A DNA stretch of 6,834 nt. Source: Rhodocyclaceae bacterium. GTDB lineage: Bacteria > Pseudomonadota > Gammaproteobacteria > Burkholderiales > Rhodocyclaceae. Position numbers and translations under genes: made by a program. The stretch covers positions 1 through 6,834 of the forward strand of contig JAUXNZ010000342.1 in the NCBI GenBank assembly GCA_030682595.1, written 5' to 3'. The notes beneath the pieces were generated by a model. The model did not search any database and was not told the origin of the DNA. It saw only the letters and a program-made list of their open reading frames with translations. The stretch's first letter is position 1. The number at the start of each line of letters is the position of its first letter. Below are positions 1 through 4,963 of the stretch, piece after piece.

Positions 1-165
1 TTGAGACAACCGCGTCACGGAAACCTTCCCCGCGGCCCCGACATACCGGTGCGTATGCCCCGGTTGGATAGAATTCATGCCGAGAACAATTCTCTGCCCC
101 ATAACCCGTTTGACGTGCCCGGATGCCCACCGGCAAGGCCGTCCTTAACTTAAAGGTCATTGAAA
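1..165 (+). other. Porin upstream leader, promoter not resolved
   Basis: There is no convincing ORF here. The promoter for the monocistronic porin should lie in this stretch. The best -10-like hexamer is TAGAAT at 69-74 (5 of 6 consensus matches), but no good -35 sits 16-18 bases upstream of it. TTGGAT at 64-69 with ACAATT at 86-91 is a weaker alternative. A small inverted repeat, GAGAA-CAA-TTCTC at 82-94, lies just downstream of the TAGAAT and could be an operator or chance. About 70-90 bases of 5' UTR would follow, enough for sRNA control of the kind common for porins, but nothing specific is visible. Confidence 0.35.
152..157 (+). promoter_or_regulatory. Ribosome binding site of the porin gene
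   Basis: AAAGGT ends 8 bases before ATG 166, a normal Shine-Dalgarno spacing. It is what favours ATG 166 over the in-frame TTG at 160, which would leave only two bases of spacing. Confidence 0.6.
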
Positions 166-1143
166 ATGATTAAAAAACTGCTTCCCCTCGCCATCCTCCT
201 CGGTGCCATGGGCACCGCCCATGCCGAACTCGCCGTGTATGGCCTGGTCGATATCAGCTATGGCAAGAACGAGAACATCGATAACAAGAGTGCTCGCCTC
301 CACTCCGGCGGCGACGATGCATACGTCGGTGGTGCCACCCAAGGCAACTCCACCACCCGCGTCGGACTCAAGGGCAACATGGACATCGGCTCCGGCCTCA
401 AGGCCAACTTCAAGCTCGAGACCGGCGGGATTGACCGCGACCTGCGGATCGGCAAGGAAAACAAGGCTTTCTTCCATCGCCAGGCTTGGGCCGGTCTCTC
501 CGGCGGCTTTGGCGAAGTACGCTTCGGTCGCCAGGATGCGGTCGCCTTCCAGATGATGGGCGCCTACGATTTCAACGGTCAAGCCAACGCTGCCTCGGCA
601 CTGGGCAATTCCGGCGTCGCTCCCTGGGGCAGGGGTCGCCAGACACAGTCCCTGCAATACATCTCCCCGAACATGAACGGCGTTACGGCCCATGTCGGCT
701 TCGCCGGCAAGGAAGATGGCGAGACCAATGCCAAGGCAGCCACCTCGGCTGGCCTGACCTACGCTGCAGGCAAGTTCTCCGTGAGCGTGGTCGGTGAAAC
801 CGAGCGCACGACGGGTGGCGAAAACTTCTCCGCCGTGGCGGGCAGCTATGACTTCGGCGTCGTCAAGGTCATGGCAGGCTATGCCGACGGCTTCTACGGC
901 ACAAACTGGAAGGGCCCCAGCGTTGGCTTTGTTGCCCCGGTGGCTGGCTTCAACGTTGGCATGCACTATGGCAAGAACAACGAAACCAATAATGACGCAA
1001 CCGAGTTCTTCATCAACCGCGAAATCTACAAGAACACCTACGCCTACTTCGATTACGGCAATCTGGATAGACAGGCTGCGCCTTCCAACAAGGCCTATGC
1101 CTTGGGCGTGATCTATGTTTTTGACGTCCCCTTCGGCCGTTAA
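166..1143 (+). CDS. Gram-negative general porin (betaproteobacterial trimeric type)
   Basis: Encodes a 325-residue outer-membrane beta-barrel porin that would form a diffusion channel for small hydrophilic solutes. Residues 1-20 read as a signal peptide: Lys-Lys near the start, a hydrophobic core, and an Ala-His-Ala cleavage site followed by ELAVYGLVDISYG, the typical first strand of neisserial/burkholderial porins. Alternating amphipathic strands follow. The GGFGEVRFGRQDA segment (about residues 112-124) matches the conserved strand that leads into constriction loop 3. I chose ATG 166 because AAGGT at 153-157 lies 8 bases upstream; an in-frame TTG at 160 would sit too close to it. The C-terminus ends in YVFDVPFGR, so the usual terminal aromatic residue of the barrel signal is followed by six extra residues. 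Monocistronic, closed by a strong terminator. The family is clear, but substrate and ion preference cannot be read from sequence. Confidence 0.93.
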   Translation: MIKKLLPLAILLGAMGTAHAELAVYGLVDISYGKNENIDNKSARLHSGGDDAYVGGATQGNSTTRVGLKGNMDIGSGLKANFKLETGGIDRDLRIGKENKAFFHRQAWAGLSGGFGEVRFGRQDAVAFQMMGAYDFNGQANAASALGNSGVAPWGRGRQTQSLQYISPNMNGVTAHVGFAGKEDGETNAKAATSAGLTYAAGKFSVSVVGETERTTGGENFSAVAGSYDFGVVKVMAGYADGFYGTNWKGPSVGFVAPVAGFNVGMHYGKNNETNNDATEFFINREIYKNTYAYFDYGNLDRQAAPSNKAYALGVIYVFDVPFGR

Positions 1144-1161
1144 TAAACCTGAAGCGTGATC

Positions 1162-1197
1162 AAAAGCCCGCCGTGCGCAAGCACGGCGGGCTTTTTT
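1162..1197. terminator. Strong bidirectional-type intrinsic terminator between porin and rarD
   Basis: A perfect 11-bp GC-rich stem (1166-1176 with 1181-1191) closes on a GCAA tetraloop (GNRA type) and is followed by six T (1192-1197). Four A at 1162-1165 extend pairing and give a short T run on the opposite strand. It begins 18 bases after the porin stop and ends 3 bases before the last base of the convergent rarD gene, so it can serve both. Strongest for the plus strand because that T-tract is longer. Confidence 0.93.
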
Positions 1198-1200
1198 CTG

Positions 1201-2073
1201 TCAGCGCCGCCGCTGCAGCAGCAGGTCGGTGCTGTAGAGCGCCAGCCCGGCCCAGATGGCGGCAAAAGCCAGGAGGCGCGGCAGGTTCATGGGTTCGTCG
1301 TAGTAAAAAATCGCCAGCAGGAAGGTCAGCGAGGGCGCGATGTATTGCAGGAAGCCGAGGGTCACCAGCGGCAGGCGGCGCGCACCGACGGCGAACAGCA
1401 GCAGCGGAATGGCGGTCACCGCGCCAGAGGCGATCAGCAGCGCGTCGATCGTCATAGTGGTGCCAAATTGCCCGGCACTGCCTAGCCAGAGGAGATAGAG
1501 CGCAGCGACCGGCGCCGCGCAGGCGGTTTCGAGCAGCAGGCCATTCGCCGCGTCGAGTGGCAACTGCTTGCGCAGCAGACCGTAAAGTCCGAAGGAACCG
1601 GCGAGCACCAGCGACACCCAGGGCAGGCCGCCGCTGCGCCAGCCTTCCAGCGCGACGCCAATCAGGGCAAGCAGAACCGCGGCCCACTGGCGCGGCCGCA
1701 GGCGTTCGTGAAGCACAACCACCGCCAGCACCACGCTGATGAGCGGCGTGATGAAGTAGCCCAGGCTGGTTTCGAGCACGCGATTGACATTGACCGCCCA
1801 GACAAAGACGAGCCAGTTGATGGTCAGCAACGTCGCGGCGAGCGCGACGCGCGCCAGAATGCGCGGATTCCGTGCCGCCGTCCAGGCTGCGCCAAGGCGG
1901 CCGCGCACGGCCAGCAACCCGGCCAGGAGCAGCAGTGACCAAAGCACGCGGTGGGCGATGATCTCCAACGCCGGCACGGTGGCCAGTTGCTTGAAGAACA
2001 CCGGCACCAGTCCCCACAGCGTATAGGCGGCCAGGGCGGCGGCGATGCCGTCGCGTTCGGTGTTGGGCTTCAC
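1201..2073 (-). CDS. rarD: RarD-like EamA/DMT-family permease
   Basis: Encodes a 290-residue inner-membrane protein of the drug/metabolite transporter superfamily, about ten hydrophobic segments arranged as two EamA repeats. The N-terminal LAAYTLWGLVPVFFKQL, then EIIAHRVLWSL, TINWLVFVWAVN and LGYFITPLISVVLAVVVLHERL are hallmark RarD segments, and the second half has PLLLFAVGARRLPLVTLGFLQYIAPSLTFLLAI. Length fits RarD (about 295 in E. coli). In E. coli the name comes from chloramphenicol sensitivity; the true substrate of the family is poorly defined, so treat transport of any given compound as unknown. The start is GTG at 2073, 9 bases after the stop of the esterase gene, with no clear Shine-Dalgarno, which suggests translational coupling. 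Third and last gene of the uppP-yqiA-rarD run. Confidence 0.88.
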   Translation of the reverse strand: MKPNTERDGIAAALAAYTLWGLVPVFFKQLATVPALEIIAHRVLWSLLLLAGLLAVRGRLGAAWTAARNPRILARVALAATLLTINWLVFVWAVNVNRVLETSLGYFITPLISVVLAVVVLHERLRPRQWAAVLLALIGVALEGWRSGGLPWVSLVLAGSFGLYGLLRKQLPLDAANGLLLETACAAPVAALYLLWLGSAGQFGTTMTIDALLIASGAVTAIPLLLFAVGARRLPLVTLGFLQYIAPSLTFLLAIFYYDEPMNLPRLLAFAAIWAGLALYSTDLLLQRRR

Positions 2074-2082
2074 TTCAGGGCT

Positions 2083-2700
2083 TCAACCCAGGCCGGCGAA
2101 AGCCAGCACCGCGTCGAGATAGTCGTCCCAGCGCGTGAAGCTGTGATCGCCACCCGGTAAAACGGTCTGGCGAGCGCCGGCATAGCGGGCCACGGCCTGG
2201 CGGTAGTCGAGCGTCTCGTCGCCTGCCTCGGCGAGCAGCCAGTAACGTTTCGGGTCGGCGAGGCGCGGCACTTCGAGGGCGGCCAGTTCGGCTATGTGTT
2301 GGCGCGTGAAATCGAAAGCTTCACCGCTGTAAAGCCAGGTCTGTGGGCCGAGATAGCGCTCGAGTTCGAGCGCCGCAACCACGGCGGGGTTGATCAGCAC
2401 GGCATTGAGGCGATGTTTTTCCGCGAGATGGGTCGCGTAGAAACCGCCCAGGGAGGAACCGGCGAGGGTTAGCGCCGTTCCGCCAGCGCCGACTTTTTGC
2501 GCGGGCGGGACGCCCAACAATTCGCTAGCGCCGACTTTTTGAATGATGCCGTCGGCCAGCGCGATGGCGGCAGCGGGCGAGGCAGGCAGTTGGGGCGCAA
2601 TCAGCCGGTCGCCCAACCCGCGTTCGGCCATGCGCGCGGCGAGCGCCTGCACCTTCCTTGACTGCGGCCCACTGGTGAAACCGTGCAGATAGAGGATCAA
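2083..2700 (-). CDS. yqiA: YqiA-like alpha/beta hydrolase (esterase)
   Basis: Encodes a 205-residue small cytoplasmic alpha/beta hydrolase of the YqiA/UPF0227 type. Seen: ILYLHGF at residues 2-8 (oxyanion-side HG motif), GSSLGG with presumed nucleophile Ser83, AGDETLDYRQAVARYAGARQTV with Asp161, and GGDHSFTRWDDYL with His186, giving a full catalytic triad. The order and spacing match E. coli YqiA, reported as an esterase acting on short acyl esters; the physiological substrate is unknown. The open frame extends upstream to 2868, but that part overlaps uppP and lacks family similarity. I place the start at TTG 2698-2700, which overlaps the uppP stop as TTGA and gives the family-typical MILYLHGF. 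Odd: residues 54-72 hold two QKVGA copies 14 residues apart just before the nucleophile strand, a segment absent from E. coli YqiA, which makes the protein about 12 residues longer. Confidence 0.88.
   Translation of the reverse strand: MILYLHGFTSGPQSRKVQALAARMAERGLGDRLIAPQLPASPAAAIALADGIIQKVGASELLGVPPAQKVGAGGTALTLAGSSLGGFYATHLAEKHRLNAVLINPAVVAALELERYLGPQTWLYSGEAFDFTRQHIAELAALEVPRLADPKRYWLLAEAGDETLDYRQAVARYAGARQTVLPGGDHSFTRWDDYLDAVLAFAGLG
2481..2541. repeat. Direct repeat pair inside the yqiA-like gene
   Basis: A 19-base sequence, CGCCAGCGCCGACTTTTTG at 2481-2499, is repeated with one change (T for C at its fourth base) at 2523-2541. The period is 42 bases, so reading frame is kept and 14 residues are added. 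The 23-base interior carries GGGCG-GGA-CGCCC, a small inverted repeat. On the coding strand each copy encodes QKVGA. Removing one period brings the protein close to E. coli YqiA length in this region. Confidence 0.85.
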
Positions 2701-3521
2701 GGATGGGTCCAATCGACCAGCCCGAACTGCCAGGTCAAGAGCACGATGATGCCGAAGGCGATGCGATACCAGGCGAAGATCGTGAAATCGTGCGTCGAGA
2801 TGTAGCGCAACAGCCAGCGCACGCAGAGGAAGGCGGAAATAAAAGCCGAAACAAAGCCGACCACCCACATGCCGAGATCGTCCCAGGCCAACAGGTGGCG
2901 TCCCTTCCAGAGCTGATAGACCGTCGCCGCGCCGAGCGTCGGCACGGCGAGAAAAAACGAAAATTCGGTCGCCGCCTTGCGCGACAGACCGAAAAACAGC
3001 CCGCCGATGATGGTGGAACCCGAGCGCGAAGTACCGGGAATCAGCGCGACGGCCTGCGCCAGGCCGAGCTTGAGCGCATCTTTCGGGCCGATGTCATCGA
3101 CCGAATGGATGTTAACGGTGTGCTTGCGCCGTTCCGCCCAGAGGATGATGAAGCCGCCGACGATGAAGGCAATGGCAACCGGCACCGGCTGGAACAGGTG
3201 CGCCTTGATGGCGCTGCCGAACAGCAGCCCGAGCACCGCGAGCGGCATGAAGGCGATGGCGAGATTGGTGACGAAGCGCCGCGCCGCCGGGTCGCCCGGC
3301 AGTCCGCGCAGGACGTCGGCAAAGCGGTGGCGATATTCCCAGACCACGGCGAGAATCGCGCCGGACTGGATGACAATTTCGAACAACTTGCCGCGTTCAT
3401 CGTTAAAATCCAGCAGGTCACCTGCCAGGATCAGGTGGCCCGTGCTGGAGATCGGCAGAAACTCCGTCAGGCCTTCGACGACGCCGAGAATCAGCGCCTG
3501 AAACAGCGGGTAAATATCCAT
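2697..3521 (-). CDS. uppP: Undecaprenyl-diphosphate phosphatase UppP (BacA)
   Basis: Encodes a 274-residue polytopic inner-membrane enzyme that removes a phosphate from undecaprenyl diphosphate, recycling the lipid carrier used for peptidoglycan and other envelope polymers; overproduction in E. coli gives bacitracin resistance. Both family signatures are intact: EGLTEFLPISSTGH at residues 16-29, with the two glutamates (16, 20) and His29, and PGTSRSGST at 162-170 with Arg166. Several hydrophobic helices follow, and length matches the family (273 in E. coli). I chose ATG at 3519-3521 (MDIYPLFQALILG), the common betaproteobacterial N-terminus. A GTG at 3528-3530 would add MCD and cannot be excluded; neither start has a strong Shine-Dalgarno. 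First gene of a three-gene minus-strand operon, with its stop overlapping the next start. Confidence 0.96.
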   Translation of the reverse strand: MDIYPLFQALILGVVEGLTEFLPISSTGHLILAGDLLDFNDERGKLFEIVIQSGAILAVVWEYRHRFADVLRGLPGDPAARRFVTNLAIAFMPLAVLGLLFGSAIKAHLFQPVPVAIAFIVGGFIILWAERRKHTVNIHSVDDIGPKDALKLGLAQAVALIPGTSRSGSTIIGGLFFGLSRKAATEFSFFLAVPTLGAATVYQLWKGRHLLAWDDLGMWVVGFVSAFISAFLCVRWLLRYISTHDFTIFAWYRIAFGIIVLLTWQFGLVDWTHP

Positions 3522-3556
3522 GTCGCACACAACTTGAAAGGGCCGGCGAGTCTAAC
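3522..3556. promoter_or_regulatory. 35-base divergent intergenic region, uppP / HD-GYP gene
   Basis: Only 35 bases separate the uppP ATG from the ATG of the divergent HD-GYP gene. This is too short to hold two complete non-overlapping sigma70 promoters plus leaders, so core promoter elements must overlap or lie inside the coding sequences. I see no clear -35/-10 pair. GGCGAG at 3545-3550 is a weak candidate Shine-Dalgarno for the plus-strand gene. Confidence 0.4.
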
Positions 3557-4810
3557 ATGCTGAAAAAAATCGCCGTCACGGACCTGACGCTAGGCATGCA
3601 CATCCACGAATTCTGCGGTTCGTGGATGGATCACCCGTTCTGGCGCACCAAGTTCATCCTCGAAGACCCGGAAGATCTGCGCCAGATCAGGGCTTGCGGA
3701 ATCAAGGAGCTGTGGATCGACGCGCAAAAAGGCATTGATGTCGCCGGGACTACCCGGCAGGAAACCGAGGCGCAGATCGACACGGCGCTGCAACAGATCG
3801 AAGCGCCGCCGCCGGAGCCGCCCGGAACCGAACCACCCAGAATTGCACCGCCCGCCCCACGGGCGGTGCAACGCGTGCCGATTGCCGAAGAAGTCCAGCG
3901 TGCCGCCAATATCTGCGCCAAGTCGAAGGATGCCGTGGTCTCCATGTTCAATGAAGTCCGCATGGGCAAGGCTGTCGATTCGGCGGCGGTGAATGAACTG
4001 GTAGATGAAATTTCCAGCTCGGTAATGCGCAACCCCGGTGCCCTCATCAGTCTGGCGCGCCTGAAAACGGCGGACGATTACACCTACATGCACTCGGTGG
4101 CCGTCTGTGCCCTGATGGTGGCCTTGTCGCGCCAACTCGAGCTTGATGAAGCGGACACGCGCTCCGCTGCAATGGCCGGACTGCTGCACGATCTGGGCAA
4201 GGCGGTGATGCCGCTGGAGGTGCTCAACAAACCGGGCAAACTCACCGACGAGGAGTTCCGCATCATCAAGAGCCACCCCGTCGAAGGTCACCGGATGTTG
4301 CTCGAGGGCGGCACGGCGGGCGAAATCGTGCTTGACGTCTGCCTGCATCATCACGAAAAGGTTGATGGCAGCGGCTATCCGAAGGGCCTCAAGGAAGCGG
4401 AAATCAGCCTCCACGCCAAGATGGGCGCGGTCTGCGACGTCTATGACGCGATCACCTCGAATCGCCCCTACAAGGCAGGCTGGGATCCGGCCGAATCGAT
4501 CCGCAAGATGGCCGAATGGACCAGCCATTTCGACAATCGCGTCTTCCAGGCCTTCGTCAAGAGCATCGGCATCTATCCGACTGGTTCGCTGGTGCGGCTG
4601 TCCTCGGACCGCCTGGCGGTGGTGGTCGAACAATCGCCCGCCTCGCTACTGGCGCCAACGGTCAAGGCGTTTTACTCGACCAAGGCGCGCGGCTACCTGA
4701 CGCCCGAACTGATCGATCTGTCCCGTCCGGGTACGAAAGAAAAAATCACCGGCCGCGAAGAAGCTGCCAAGTGGGGTATCAAGGATATCGACCGGCTTTG
4801 GGCAAGCTGA
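3557..4810 (+). CDS. DUF3391-HD-GYP cyclic-di-GMP phosphodiesterase
   Basis: Encodes a 417-residue soluble protein that probably hydrolyses cyclic-di-GMP, lowering the second messenger that favours biofilm over motility. Residues 1 to about 80 form a DUF3391-type N-terminus (LGMHIHEFCGSWMDHPFWRTKF; IRACGIKELWIDAQKG). Residues 82-103 form a Pro-rich linker (PPPEPPGTEPPRIAPPAP). The HD-GYP domain spans about 110-390: His179 in YMHSVAV, LLHDLGK with His211-Asp212, KSHPVEGH with His240, the complete HHEKVDGSGYP signature at 265-275, then DVYDAITSNRPYK at 294-306. All metal-binding and GYP residues are present, so activity is expected. No transmembrane segment and no receiver domain is seen, unlike RpfG. 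The start is supported by the family-typical MLKKIAVTDLTLGM. Divergent from uppP; stand-alone transcription is likely. Confidence 0.94.
   Translation: MLKKIAVTDLTLGMHIHEFCGSWMDHPFWRTKFILEDPEDLRQIRACGIKELWIDAQKGIDVAGTTRQETEAQIDTALQQIEAPPPEPPGTEPPRIAPPAPRAVQRVPIAEEVQRAANICAKSKDAVVSMFNEVRMGKAVDSAAVNELVDEISSSVMRNPGALISLARLKTADDYTYMHSVAVCALMVALSRQLELDEADTRSAAMAGLLHDLGKAVMPLEVLNKPGKLTDEEFRIIKSHPVEGHRMLLEGGTAGEIVLDVCLHHHEKVDGSGYPKGLKEAEISLHAKMGAVCDVYDAITSNRPYKAGWDPAESIRKMAEWTSHFDNRVFQAFVKSIGIYPTGSLVRLSSDRLAVVVEQSPASLLAPTVKAFYSTKARGYLTPELIDLSRPGTKEKITGREEAAKWGIKDIDRLWAS
3843..3871. repeat. Perfect 12-bp inverted repeat in the HD-GYP linker
   Basis: TTGCACCGCCCG at 3843-3854 is the exact reverse complement of 3860-3871, with a five-base CCCCA loop. 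It lies in the codons for the end of the Pro-rich linker (about residues 96-105) between DUF3391 and the HD-GYP domain. No T-tract follows on either strand, so it is not an ordinary terminator. Confidence 0.9.
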
Positions 4811-4868
4811 TTAACGTGAAATACGCAATTTGACGTCGAATGATCCCATGAGCGCAGCGAACAAACTT

Positions 4869-4916
4869 TGCCCCCCGCCTCGGGGCGGGGGCTGGGGGTG
4901 GGGGGCGTTTTATTGC
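4869..4916. terminator. GC-rich hairpin, probable terminator for convergent genes
   Basis: An 8-bp perfect stem, CCCCCGCC at 4871-4878 with GGCGGGGG at 4883-4890, has a TCGG loop. The same left arm (4869-4878) can instead pair with GGTGGGGGGC at 4896-4905 (one G-U pair), placing the long stem directly before GTTTTATTG and further T. The second pairing resembles a rho-independent terminator for the HD-GYP transcript; on the other strand the short hairpin is followed by GCAAAGTTTG, a poor T-tract. Which fold forms is not decidable by eye. Confidence 0.55.
4881..4904 (+). other. Four-run G-quadruplex motif
   Basis: Four G runs of 4, 5, 5 and 6 bases (4881-4884, 4886-4890, 4893-4897, 4899-4904) are separated by loops of 1, 2 and 1 bases. 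This satisfies the strict G4+ short-loop pattern and would be in the RNA of the HD-GYP 3' end. It overlaps, and would compete with, the hairpin at the same place. Confidence 0.75.
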
Positions 4917-4963
4917 TTTTAACGGATTTCATGGCACGGGGGTGGGCTTGGTGACCATGAAAG

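Larger units (their letters stand above)
4811..4963. other. Convergent spacer between HD-GYP gene and topB
   Basis: There is no supported gene here. After the HD-GYP stop come about 60 unremarkable bases, then a very GC-rich hairpin and G-run block at 4869-4906 with a T-rich tail, then an 8-bp inverted repeat (TTTCATGG at 4927-4934 with CCATGAAA at 4955-4962, 20-base spacer) abutting the topB stop. The contents fit transcription termination for the two convergent genes. Confidence 0.6.

Noticed and set aside
157..966. 269-codon open frame antisense to the porin
   Set aside because: It lies wholly opposite a porin gene with clear signal peptide and strand motifs; its product has no recognisable domain and no ribosome binding site. 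High GC makes such shadow frames common.
1160..2017. 285-codon minus-strand frame overlapping rarD in another phase
   Set aside because: Arg/Ala/Pro-rich shadow of rarD; the rarD frame has proper transmembrane segments and family sequence.
2701..2868. N-terminal extension of the esterase frame
   Set aside because: It overlaps the 3' end of uppP in another frame, contains no YqiA-like sequence, and the TTG at 2700 gives the family-typical start.
2703..3563. 286-codon plus-strand frame opposite uppP
   Set aside because: The product is highly charged low-complexity sequence (many Glu, Arg, Asp, Gln), typical of the reverse complement of a membrane protein gene, while uppP on the minus strand carries both family signatures.
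3590..4633. 347-codon minus-strand frame opposite the HD-GYP gene
   Set aside because: It mirrors the HD-GYP coding sequence; His- and Asp-rich product with no family motif, and the plus-strand gene is complete with all catalytic residues.
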